The notes under the pieces were generated by a model. It did not search any database. It was not told the origin of the DNA and saw only the letters and a program-made list of their open reading frames with translations. From Rutidosis leptorrhynchoides (taxonomy: Eukaryota > Streptophyta > Magnoliopsida > Asterales > Asteraceae), in contig NC_092337.1 in NCBI RefSeq assembly GCF_046630445.1, positions 363,326,001 to 363,390,000 on the forward strand: 64,000 nucleotides of DNA. Direction: 5' to 3'. Within the stretch, counting starts at the first letter, position 1. Each line of letters starts with the position of its first letter. Below, piece after piece: positions 53,276 to 63,703 of this stretch. The position numbers and the translations under genes are program-made.

Positions 53276-55316
53276 ATGACTAAAGCTAACGAGACGTATG
53301 TAGATAGCGTAGAGTCTGTTATAGAGCAGAAGCACATAGATTACTTAGTGAAACAGTATCCCCCCTTAGCCAAGTACAATCCGGTGCCCCCTTTGTCCAA
53401 TCAGCGAGCCCACGAGCCACCGGAGAAAAAGGTGGCTATTTACGAACATGCTTTTAAGCATGGCAACTTTAGGGTTCCTCCCACTGATTTCTTCCTGGGC
53501 GTGCTAGATCATTTTAAGGTCGGATTAGGTCAGTTACACCCTTACGCTATAGGAAAAATAGTCTTGTTCGAGATGTGGTGCGTTGCACTCAAGAAAGTGC
53601 CCCTGGTGAAGGTGTTTTGCCATTTATACCGACTAGCCCACCACCACAAATCTTGGTTCACCTTCTTCGCTCGTCAAAACTTCACCAAGACCCCAAAATC
53701 GAATGCGGGGAATTGGAAAGAGACATTCTTTTTCGTCGACCAAACTGTGGTGAGTGCAAACTTCCCGCAAACGCTGATATGGTTCGAGAAGGTGGAGAAG
53801 GATGTAAACAAGACCCCCGCCCTGGATGAGGATGAAAGGAAACTATTAGCGGAGTGTGCAAACGCACAGCTAGTGCATCGATCATATGGGAACGTAATGC
53901 TGCGGCTAGGGAAGATATCCGCACACTGGCCATGGGAGGATGTGCGCCCAGCCATAGTCGGACCGGATGGAAAGGGTAGGAATAGTATAATCGCGTACTA
54001 AACTGTTTTTGTATGTATATTATCTAACGCATGCGCGTATCTTTGCAGAAATGAGGATGAAGAAGGAGCTGACTGCGGAAGAGATTGCGGGAATCTCCTT
54101 CCGCAAGCAAGATGTGAACGTACAGCTAGAGCAGGAGAAAACTAGCGAAAACGTGGAGCAATCGCCGGCGGCATCCGGCAACAAACGCAAAGCAGCTGAG
54201 ACCTATGCGGCTCAGCAGAAGAAGAAGAAGATGACTCCCAAACAAAGGGAGGACATGCGGAACGATAACTTTGTTCCAATCGACCCACGCTCCGTAGAAC
54301 TACTTCCCCCCATCACTGGTAAGCGTCCATTTCTTGCGTCTTCACCGCATAATAAAGTTCACGTTATAACTATTTACTGATATGCAGAGCATGTGGAGGA
54401 GACGCAGCCGTCCACCCCGCGGGTCAACCCAGATCTCCAAGCTACCGCCACATCAAAGGATAAGACAATACACGTGGATTCCGATTCCACACCAACTCCT
54501 CCGCAAGGTAGCTTCCGCGTTGCCAACCTCAGCCAACTCATACAGTCTTCCGCAGAAAATGCCGCAGAGCAGTCTGCGTTCCTGCAGCAAATCTTTCCGG
54601 ACGAATTCCGCGAGCAACTGGCCGCTCTACCGTTTAACCAGGCACACAATGCCTTTATTCAAAACGGCCTTGTATTTTTCGGCATGTTTGCGGATCAGGC
54701 CCGCAGCTCTTCCAGCATATACCAGCTAGCTTTGTGCAAAGAGGTAGAGCTGGGACTTCTGCAGGCGGGTGTAGATCAGGTCAAGAAGGATAGGGATGCT
54801 GCTGAGGAGGCGCGTAAGGCGGTTGAGTCGACCGCGAATGAAACCAAAGCCGCGCTGATTGAGGAAAGAAAAAAGAGCCGTGAGCTGGTTGGTGCGGTTG
54901 AGCAGGCGAAGGGGGATGCAGAACGTTTGCGTTCGGAGCTTGAGAAAGTTACGAGGGAAAGGGATGACGCGGTAACCAACCGTGAGCTGGCAGAGGCGGA
55001 TCTAGCGAAGCTGCGCACCGCACTCCCTACCATTGCGCAAAAGGTGATGGACTCAGAGCCTGTGTCCGACAAGTTCAATGCCTACGTTGATGCGGTCAGG
55101 GACCATGAGATCAACAAGGCTGTGCAGGAGGTAATCCAAGCTTGCAGTCTAACACCGCCGTTCCCCAACATCGTTCAAAAGAAGCTAAAAGAGGGAACGG
55201 CTGCAGCGTTAATGGAGGCAGAAGAAGCCATCAAGTCCATCCCTATCCCCCTAATCAACGCATTCGCTGCGGACCCGAACATGTCAATCGATGGGTTTTT
55301 AAAGGAGGATTATTAG
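53276..55316 (+). CDS. Antisense extra ORF of the Tat element (three exons, putative gypsy-type transposon domain)
   Basis: Three open frames join through two GT-AG introns into 632 codons: exons 53276-53975, 54049-54318 and 54388-55316. Donors are AAAGG|GTAGGA and ACTG|GTAAGC; acceptors are TTTGCAG|AAA and ATGCAG|AGC; both junctions are phase 1 and keep the frame. TACTAAAC and ATAAC branch-like sequences are present. Exon 1 encodes a domain (FRVPPTDFFLGVLDHFKVGL, VPLVKVFCHLYRL) resembling the plant family named putative gypsy-type transposon (PF04195, from memory). Exon 2 has a basic stretch (NKRKAAE, QQKKKKMTPK). Exon 3 has a long coiled coil rich in Ala, Glu, Arg and Lys. Extra ORFs antisense to pol are known in Tat elements; their function is unknown. 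No lesion is visible in the spliced frame. Confidence 0.78.
53976..54048 (+). other. Intron 1 of the antisense gene (73 nt)
   Basis: GTAGGA...TTTGCAG with a TACTAAAC branch-like site; it contains stop codons in the exon frame. Confidence 0.75.
54319..54387 (+). other. Intron 2 of the antisense gene (69 nt)
   Basis: GTAAGC...TATGCAG, near-consensus donor. Skipping it restores one continuous frame into exon 3. Confidence 0.78.
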
Positions 55317-56084
55317 TGTTGGATTGCGCCGTAAGTCCTATGCTTAGGCAGGTATTTGTATTTTTGCAGCCCTAAGTCCCGTGTTGGGTAGGCGTTACAA
55401 ACAATTACCTCTTATGTAACAACTTAATTTGATGTATATATATTCCTGATATGCATGCGTAGTGTGTTTATTTGTTTATATATCGCGAATCAAAACAAAA
55501 TGTGAACCGCATGCCCATGCGCATAGTTAACCAAAACTCATGCGTATGCGGGTATTACTGCGTAAAATAAAACAATACTTTAACAATTACCCTTTAATAA
55601 TTTAGACTCGAAAGCTACTGCGTTATCGCTTTGTCATGTACTAGAGGTGCACTATAGCTGTATGGTAAGCAACGCAACTAAAAACAAGCCAATGTTTTTA
55701 TGCTTTGAGTTCCTCACGCAAACCAATGCGAGAGTAATTACGCACAAGCAAACCAATGCTTGTAATTTTTTAAGTCGACTTTGCAGCCATCTAGTCTGCG
55801 TGGCGCTTGGCTAGGGGAAAACCAATTCCCTTTGCCTGCCGTTAACGTCTAGCCTTGTAACCAAACAGGCTTCTGCCGCACGGGGGCTAGAGGACACCCC
55901 TTAAGTAGGCAGGAACGGCATACAAAAAAGATTTAAACAACAAAAGTATGCGCGAGTAAATATTTAATTGGCATTAATCACAATTACAACCGCGACACAT
56001 CCAAACGGACGAAAAATACATAGAAAAAATAATGTGCTACAATAAACTGGAGTGATCAGGTCCACCTAGCTACATATAACATTT
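55317..56084. other. Tat spacer between convergent antisense gene and pol end
   Basis: No gene. The two transcripts would converge here, so it should contain the 3' end of the antisense mRNA; TGATGTATATAT near 55431 is A/T-rich, but I cannot name a poly(A) signal with confidence. Confidence 0.45.
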
Positions 56085-56872
56085 TTACAATAACGTCGGA
56101 TGCCAAGTGCGTTTCACAGGTTTTCCATCTAGTGTCTCGAGATGGTACGCCCCGGTATTGTTTGCCTTCGCTACCCTGTATGGACCTTCCCAACGGGGGT
56201 CCAGCTTCCCAGTATCCTCCGCATGACTTGCGTCGTTTTGACGCCAAACCAAGTCACCGCACTTGTAAGAGCGCGAACGCACACGCTGATTATAGTACTT
56301 TGCGATTTTTTGCTTGTTATTTGCTTCGTTGACAGCCGCAGAGAGTCTGCGCTCTTCCAGTAAATTAAGATTTTCCCGCAAAGCTTCAGAGTTATTTTGC
56401 TCATCAAAATTTTGTATGCGGAACGTTGGTACCCCAATTTCTGCGGGTACAACAGCTTCTGATCCATAGACCAAACTGAACGGGGTCTCACCAGTGCTTG
56501 CTTTGGGTGTTGTTCTATGCGCCCATAAAACCTTCGGTAGTTCATCCACCCAACCAACGTGACCATGACCCAACCTAGCTATGATTCCAGCTACTATATC
56601 CCGGTTGGTGACTTTGCACTTTCCATTCGCCTGCGGATGCGCGACAGATGTAAAAGTTTGCTTAATATTAAGCTCCGCGCACCAGCTGCGGAAAGGGTCA
56701 CCCACGAACTGCGTACCGTTATCGCTAACAATTTCGTTTGGTATACCAAATCGACAGACGATGTCTTCCCATACAAAATTTCGCACCCTTTTTCCTGAGA
56801 TTGCTGCCAGCGGTCTCGCTTCGACCCACTTTGTGAAATAGTCGATTGCAACAATCAAGAATTTGATGTTTC

Positions 56873-56941
56873 CTGCGTGTGCAGAATGTGCGTAAGGTAC
56901 TGATGTGAGTAACATGTTAAGAAAATAAATGATAAAATTAC
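56873..56941 (-). other. Intron 3 of Tat pol (69 nt, in integrase)
   Basis: In sense GAG|GTAATTTTATC...CACGCAG|GAAACATC, phase 1. It is a multiple of three without stops, so the ORF reads through it, but it adds 23 residues inside the conserved GPFP...KFLIVAIDYF block that relatives lack. Confidence 0.75.
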
Positions 56942-58040
56942 CTCGGCCTTTTGGGAATGGTCCGACTATGTCGATTGCCCATTTGCAGAATGGCCACGGT
57001 GAGGAGACTGGTATCATTGGATGCGCAGGTGCTCTGCTAATAGGTGCATGTATTTGGCATGATTCACATTGCTTAACTATGCGCGCAGTATCCGCGTACA
57101 TGGTGGGCCAATAATATCCTAGCCGCATTATTTTTGACACAATGGACCTGTGCCCCAAATGGAGTGCGCATGCACCCTCATGCACCTCGCGTACAACTTC
57201 CTCCGCCTCTTTCGGGCCAATGCACCTTAAGTGCGGTCCCAAATAATTCTTTCGATATAGGACGTTACCCTCAAGGGCATACAGCGGTGCCTTAACGCGG
57301 ACTTTCTTTGCATCAGCGGAATCTGTAGGAGAAGTGCCATCCCGCAGAAAAGCCACGATGGGCGTCATCCATGTTGAGCTTGATTCCTCGACTGGTGCCA
57401 CTAAAGGCATCATAACAATGGATTTCGCATTGAGTTCTTCTATTAGAACTTTCTTCCCCATATGATCAAAAGCCAAGGCAGCCAGTTTGCTTAGCTCATC
57501 CGCTTTCTTATTTTGCCCCCGCATTACGTGGGAGATTTGAAAAGCTTCAAACTGGTCAGCGAGGTTATGAATAAGCGATAGATATTGCTGCATGGCTATG
57601 TCATGCGCTTCGAAATCTCCGCTGACTTGACTGCATACTAGCTTTGAATCCACATAAGCGTGCAAAATTTTAACATTTAACCTATGCGCAATGCGCATAC
57701 CTGCTAACAGAGCCTCATACTCTGCTTCGTTGTTTGTAACAGCAAAATTAAACCGCAGTGCGTATGTATGCTCTTCGCCATCCGGGCCTGTTAAAATTAC
57801 ACCGGCACCTGCACCAGATGCGCTGCATGCACCATCGGTGTACAATTCCCATGGTGACAAAGTTGGTGCAGGTGGATCCTGATGTTCTGCTGATGCCTCG
57901 ACCTCCGCAGGTAATTCTGCTAGGTAATCAGCAAGTATTTGACCCTTAACCGCACTGCGCGAAGAAAAATTTATTTCATGTTCACCTAATTCAACTGCCC
58001 ACTTAGCCATTCGGCCAGAAATCTCAGGCTTGTACAACAC

Positions 58041-58111
58041 CTGAAAGAAAAATGATTGCGTTAGTCAATGCGGTAACCCCGGTCATTGCCGTAAAGTAGG
58101 CGTTTACCAAC
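58041..58111 (-). other. Intron 2 of Tat pol (71 nt, after the first RNase H)
   Basis: In sense CAAACAG|GTTGGT...TTTTTCTTTCAG|GTGTTG, phase 0, with a canonical GACTAAC branch site about 25 bases before the acceptor and a strong pyrimidine tract. Confidence 0.8.
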
Positions 58112-58276
58112 CTGTTTGATTGGTTGATCAGTTAGAACCACGATTGGATGTGCTTGAAAATATCGGCGCAAACGCCGCGCCGTATGGACCAGCGCATATA
58201 CAAGCTTTTCTATTGGTGAGTAGTTTACTTCGCTTGATGTCAGCATCTTGCTTACGAAGTAGACCGGCATTTGCGT

Positions 58277-58340
58277 CTGAGAAAAACCTCAGTCGTTAAA
58301 TTTCTGCGATATAAATAAAGCATGTAAATTAATGGATTAC
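58277..58340 (-). other. Intron 1 of Tat pol (64 nt, start of RNase H)
   Basis: In sense GGAAAG|GTAATCC...GGTTTTTCTCAG|ACGCAA, phase 0. Unspliced reading stops three codons after the donor. Confidence 0.8.
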
Positions 58341-59837
58341 CTTTCCGCGATCCGCGATGAGGACTGAGCTGACAGCTTCCTTCGATGCCGCGAGGTACAG
58401 CGTTAGCGTTTCTCCTGATACTGGCGCAGTAAGTGTTGGTAATTCTGCAAGCACCTTTTTCATCTCATGAAAGGCTGATTCCGCTTCCTGAGTCCATACG
58501 AAGTCTTTTTTCTTCAAACAATTTTTCAAAGTATTGAAGAATGGCAACTGTCGTTCTGCGGCTTTCGACAGAAACCGTGTGATAGCCGCAAGCTTCCCCG
58601 TTAGACTCTGCACATCTTTCTTTGTCTTCGGAGATGGCAAATTATCAATGGCTTCAATCTTTTTGGGATTGGCCTTGATACCCCGCGCTGTCACCACATG
58701 ACCTAAAAACTTGCCTTCCTCTTCCCCAAAACTACATTTTAGTGGGTTAAGCTTCATGTTGATCCTGCGCAGAGATGCAAACGTTTCCAGGATGTCTGCG
58801 AGCATGTCTTCTTCGGTGTTACTTTTAATTACCAAGTCGTCGACGTACGCTTCAAGATTTCTACCGATTTGGTGCTTGAATGCTGCGTCAATTACACGCT
58901 GATAGGTCGCGCCAGCATTCTTTAAACCGAAAGGCATCTTCGTGTAACAATAAATACCCTACGGCGTATGAAAAGCAGTCTTATCCTCATCCTCCGCAGC
59001 CATTAAGATTTGGTGATAACCCTTGTACGCATCCAGAAAACACTTGTACCTAAATCCCGATAGTGATTCTACCTTCCAGTCTATCTCCGGGAAAGGGTAA
59101 TTGTCCTTGGGACATGCCTTATTGATATCTTTGAAATCAACGCACATCCTCCAGTTACCGTCAGCCTTTTTTACCAACACAGGATTTGCAACCCATGTCT
59201 GATAACGCACTTCCCGCAGAATGCCTGCTTTGACAAGGTTGTCCACCTCTGCGCACAACCAATCACTGCGGTCTAGGGCCATATGCCGCTTCTTTTGCCT
59301 AACGGGTGTCAATGATGGATTAACGTTTAACTTATGCTCCGCAATATCCCGCGGAACCCCTGTCATGTCTGACTCGCGCCATGCGAAAATATCTGCGTTA
59401 GCTGACAGTATTCCATGCAACTTGCCCTTCGTTTCGACTGACAAGCCTGCGCCGATTTTAATTCGCTTATCCGGATGCAAGCGATTTGCTATTACTGCAC
59501 AGTTTGCAAGTTGCTCTCCTACGCTAGGAGCGCTTACAGACGCGACAGAGCCACACAGCTCTGTTGCTTGATGTGATGCAACTGTGGCAACGCCTCCTAC
59601 TGTGGGAAACTTAATCAAACCATGCACTACCGATGGGATAATGTTAAAACGCCGTATAAAGTTTCTCCCTAGCAGTGCATTATATCGTGAAGTTGAACGA
59701 ACCACATAAAAATCGACCAATTCACGCCTGATCATCTGCGGGTTCCTGTCATCCTCAAGCTCTATCATTAATTCTATGCGGCCTAGCGGCCACGAGTTTT
59801 CTCCAGAAAACCCTGATAGCGTAATATCAGGCTGACG

Positions 59838-61997
59838 TTACTGCGCTTTGACTTCTGTAGGAAGGAAACGATAACAATGCTCATACATAATATCGACACC
59901 GCTGCCAGTGTCAACATGCATGCGCTTAACCTGGATTCCGCAATCGGGGATGCGACACTTGATGATAATGGGCTCATTAATAGAATCAATTGACATTACA
60001 GGAGGGAAAGTGATCGGGAGAAGCTCCCAATACTGATGATCGTTGTACTTTCTCCGCTGGCTGATTTTCTCTGCGTCAACCATGTTAATGGTTAAGTCGG
60101 CATTTTTCGCTTTGTCAACTTTCTGCCACGCGAAAGTCTTAGACTTCGGAGCCTCTTCTGCGGCCTTTCCCTTGTCCTTTTTAGGTGGTTTTAGATGATC
60201 CAACTTGCCTGCGCGAAGCGCTTCCAGAACCCGTTCCATCAAATTTTTACATCGATTGGTGTCGTGACCATAATCGTCATGAAATTCACAATACTTTGTT
60301 TTGTCCCGCTTGCCAAATTCTGTAAGCGGAGTTGGAACCTCGAAGGTCACGCATACTGGCTCCGTTGCCAAAATTTCCTTGGGCGTTTTGGACAAACTTT
60401 TTAGTAGCGCATAGTTCTGATTATTGATGCCGCGCTGATTATTGTTTCGATAATTGCCACTTGATTTCCCTTTATCATTCCTGATTGGACCACCGCTAGG
60501 ATACCTTCCACGAGAGTTGTTACCGCGACCTTGATCGCGCGAACGATCATCATCGTCCTTTCTCTCGTTGCGTGAGCTAGCTGTTGGAATGTCATTATCT
60601 TCGCCACTCCGCATATAGTCGTGGCATTCATTAAGCGCCTCAGCATAAGTTGTTGGGACTGTATGGCGCAGACGCCTTACCAGTGTTGGATGACGTTCTG
60701 AGTTTATACCATGTATGAGTCCGGAAATCTGTTGCTCTGGTTTGAGATCTGGTATACGCAGGCACTCATTAGTATACCTTGTGAGAAATTCGCCCAAAGA
60801 TTCCTTGGGCTTCTGCACGATGTCATGGCATTCAATGTGAGTGCGCTTGCGTGGTCTCTGATTCTGATATTGCAGTAAAAACTTCGTCCGCAGATCCATA
60901 AACCCGGCAATACTACCCGCCGGCAACTTATTAAACCACTCACGAGCAATACCCTGTAGTGTCATAGGAAATATCTGACACGCAACCGGATCCACCCAGC
61001 CTTGAGTGCGCATTGCACCTTCGAAGCGCTGTAAAAAATCATCTGGATCGGTCAGGCCATTGTAAGTACCCAACGTGCTAGGTATCTTTGGTGCTGATGG
61101 AAACGGGTATGCGGATATATGCGGAGGAAACTTGTCAAAGGTAGTCGGTAGCTCGAAGGGTGGTTTAACAGGATCCCCTTTCAAATTTGCAAAGAAACGC
61201 TTCATCATGTCCTGAACAAAGTCAGGTTGTAAAAATAAGTGAACCATATCGGGAGGTGCGGCCTGCATGAATTGACTTGCTAGATTTGCCTGCCCTTGAA
61301 CATTTTGCCAAGGTTGACCCTGCGTCTGCGGATATAACCAAGGCTGCTGCGTTGGAAAAGAGGGATAACTTGAAGACGCAGAGTGCACAGGTGGCTGTAA
61401 AGGAAGCGAAACCTGTGGCGCAGATATCTACGAAACTTGAGGATACACACTTAAAAGCCCAACTGTATGCGCTGTGCTTTGCTGCTGCGCTGTTATCGGC
61501 GCCCAATGAGAGTTCGCATCTGGGATGACCCAAAATCCCCAACTATTAAGTAACGCCTGCGCATCCGCAGGAGTTAAAAATTGTGAAACTGGGCGCGGTG
61601 GTTGCCAAGGTTGCAACGGTGTAAATGACGAATTCTGCTGAATGCTCTGCTTATGCAGAGGTATTGAAACAGTGGTACTGTAAATAGGTACCTGGACGCA
61701 GCAAACCACATGCGGCCCCGTTGTTCCACCGCCAGCGCCTGCAAAGATGACCCTTGGATCCACTGACGAAAAGTCCAGCCGCGTGGTTGTGACTGGTGAG
61801 TTTGCTCTTGGCGGTGTGACCCCGTCTGAATATATCGGCTTGTACCTCTGAAAGGGTTCGCCGGATATAGGTGGAGGGTATATCGTGTATCCCGCCTGAG
61901 TAGCGGCCTCCGTAGTCATAACCGGTGTATGTTGACTACCAGACGGTGCGTTCTGAACATCTGTTTGGGTATGTTCCGATGATTCCTCGGAAGTCAT
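59838..61997 (-). pseudogene. gag: Tat Gag and protease start (in-frame TAG)
   Basis: The ATG at 61995-61997 (MTSEESSEHTQ) starts a Pro/Gln/Thr-rich N-terminus. TAG at 61428-61430 interrupts the frame, which reopens at once through the Gag core (FLQRFEGAMRTQGW, PMTLQGIAREWFNKLPAGSI, LTRYTNECLRI). An Arg/Gly/Asn-rich linker and a zinc-finger-like motif (CEFHDDYGHDTNRC) follow, then the start of the protease (MHVDTGSGVDIMY). The ORF closes with TAA at 59838, but homologous protease sequence continues in the same frame. Gag, protease and Pol are thus one reading frame broken by single stops. The length and finger type match Tat elements. Confidence 0.88.
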
Positions 61998-62094
61998 GAT
62001 ACTGTTAAAGAAAAAATTTAAAAATTTTGTAAATAACGAGTCATACAATTCAAAACCTTAAAAGAAAAAGCAATTAAACAGTCTTGAATTAATT

Positions 62095-62117
62095 CGACTC
62101 TCAATGAAAGCACCACT
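62095..62117 (-). promoter_or_regulatory. Candidate PBS of the Tat element
   Basis: The sense strand directly after the 5' LTR reads AGTGGTGCTTTCATTGAGAG. I recall a similar GGTGCTTTCATTGAGAG string at this place in other plant Tat-type elements; I cannot name the tRNA. Confidence 0.55.
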
Positions 62118-62681
62118 TGATCATGCATATTTTAACCGAGGGGTTTAATATGTCTGCTCAATACGTAAAGAGGGGTTTAAGGATCTTAGAACGTGGCTCT
62201 CCGGTCCGGCTACCGTGAATAACCCTGGCCGACATGATGATGTCGGCGGGGTGGCCAAGTGATTAAGTCCACCTTCGATAGCGGTCGCTGATCGAAAGGC
62301 CCCAAATAAGGTCGTAGGTACTAGCTTACAAAAGACTAACCTGTTAACCTTGAAAAGATGCTGAATGATGCTGTTTTACGTAATGTGTATCGTATGCGAT
62401 GGTTACGTAATGTGCTGTGTCCGGTAAACGATGATCACGGTTTGTATTTATAGGCAAACCCTAATTCTTGAACCGTCCCAGATCATCATAATCTCATCCA
62501 TAACTGACTCCCCCGAATCACGGATATAATTATGGAAAAGATTTTTACTTGACAGCTAAGAAACCGCCGTACCGGGAACAAAGGCATTCGCACGCCGCAT
62601 ACCGCACACAAGAACACGCATACGCACAATAGTGATTGTCCGCATACATTCGCGGTGCGCCTGCGGGTTGCGGTATCATTA
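62118..62681 (-). repeat. Tat 5' LTR (uninterrupted)
   Basis: 564 bp, with empty CAAAA target at 62329-62333 and TSD GTAAT at 62682-62686. It differs from the split copy at about ten positions plus a 2-base gap; many of the changes are transitions. Confidence 0.93.
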
Positions 62682-62686
62682 GTAAT

Positions 62687-63600
62687 TGGTTTCATTTCTT
62701 TTCTTTCTATTTGGGCTTTTCTATAGAACAATGAGGCTTATTATTTTTAGGTGAGTATGTTCCCCAAAATAGATAAAATGTAATTGCTTTATAATTCCTT
62801 GGAATTTGAGATGTTAATACAAGAAGTAGCTATTTCAATTTGAACAAGATGATTAACATCTTATAATATCACGAGTATTGGATTGAAAACCGCCATAAAA
62901 GTGGGACATAAAAGGTTAAAAGATTCATACATGTTCACACATCTTGTAAGTTTTTTTCGCCATTTACCATCTGAACCGCCGGAATTTCGTTTTTCCACCA
63001 CTCTCCTCCGGCGTTCCTGCCTACGTTCAAAGAGTAGCTATTTGTTGTTCTGTTCTCCTTCCTACAAGTTTACTTATTGGATTTAGAGTGGGTGTAAATT
63101 ATTGTTTATAAATTGATGCGGATCAAAACATTCTTTTTATCATCATTTGGATGGGATCCACTCCTAAAAGTTGAAACTAAAAATGTGTAGGAGGGTTGGC
63201 TAAATGTAGGTAAAACATAGTGCTTTTATATGCCAACGAGGTTTGGAGCAGTAGCTTATCCAGGATGAAATCTAATTGGGGTTCAAGATTCTTTTAATGA
63301 AAAAATTTGTTAACTCGTTTTATATATCTATAATATACTTGTAGTGGGATCTCTAACTTTACTAATGCAGTTTCATAACTTTTAGGTGGAAAGTAATAGT
63401 CGGATTCTGCAGGAGAACTCAGAAGGAGTTGTATATAATATTTTGAACTTGATAAATATGGAAGGGCTACATTACATTGGGCCACTGTACACAGAAATGT
63501 TAATATACCTATATACATGATTTTTTTTTTTTTTTTTTTTTTTGAATTAGTAATAATACATTTAAATGTTGCAAAAATAAAAATGTTGTAATCTTTTTTG
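62687..63600. other. Flank beyond the Tat element, partly duplicated; no gene recognised
   Basis: The part 62830-62960 (AACAAGATGATTAACATC, GATTGAAAACCGCCATAAAAGT, CACATCTTGTAAG) resembles 32020-32050 and 32998-33080 on the other side, so it is an old local duplication. A poly(T) run is at 63520-63543. Confidence 0.45.
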
Positions 63601-63609
63601 CAAAAATAG

Positions 63610-63680
63610 TAAAAATCGGAGTTTGGAACTCCGGTTTGTCACTTTTTATCCGAAACCGGAGTTTGGAACTCCGGTTTGCG
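63610..63680. repeat. CGGAGTTTGGAACTCCGGTTTG direct and inverted repeats
   Basis: Two direct copies, about 40 bases apart. The second lies in a perfect 11-bp inverted repeat with a 3-base loop (AAACCGGAGTT at 63653-63663, AACTCCGGTTT at 63667-63677). The style resembles the CCGGTTTG repeats upstream of the MULE fragment at 25341-25477. Confidence 0.6.
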
Positions 63681-63703
63681 TACCGATAGTTTGTTTTCAA
63701 TGA

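Larger units (their letters stand above)
56085..59840 (-). pseudogene. pol: Tat Pol: protease end, RT, RNase H, archaeal-type RNase H, integrase; three introns
   Basis: In sense: protease tail from 59840, RT (WRMCVDFKDINKACP, YKGYHQI, MPFGLKNAGATYQR, YVDDLVIKS), RNase H (TQMPVYFVSKML, RRLRRYFQAHPIVV), then a second RNase H (DGACSASGAGAGVI, NNEAEYEALLAGM, YVDSKLV, KKADELSKLA). Integrase follows (HHCC finger, WAIDIVGPF, VSDNGTQF), with a C-terminal domain. Three short GT-AG introns (58277-58340, 58041-58111, 56873-56941) interrupt it. Removing them rejoins conserved blocks in frame, and the first two contain stops if retained. Defects: TAA at 59838-59840 after the protease start, TAG at 58959-58961 within RT, and Lys instead of the catalytic Glu of integrase (codon 56613-56615). 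The protein is therefore inactive even if spliced. Confidence 0.88.
33789..62681 (-). mobile_element. Tat-lineage Ty3/gypsy retrotransposon, host of a nested insertion
   Basis: LTR halves at 33789-34005 and 52483-52830 form the 3' LTR (565 bp), split by the insertion 34006-52477. The 5' LTR is 62118-62681 (564 bp). The TSD GTAAT is at 33784-33788 and 62682-62686. The sense (minus) order is PBS, gag with one CCHC-like finger, protease, RT, RNase H, a second archaeal-type RNase H, integrase, antisense ORF, PPT. The dual RNase H, absence of a chromodomain and antisense extra ORF are features of the Tat lineage. Without its inserts the element is about 10.4 kb. The LTRs differ at roughly 2 percent by eye, so it is the oldest of the three nested elements. 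Confidence 0.92.
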
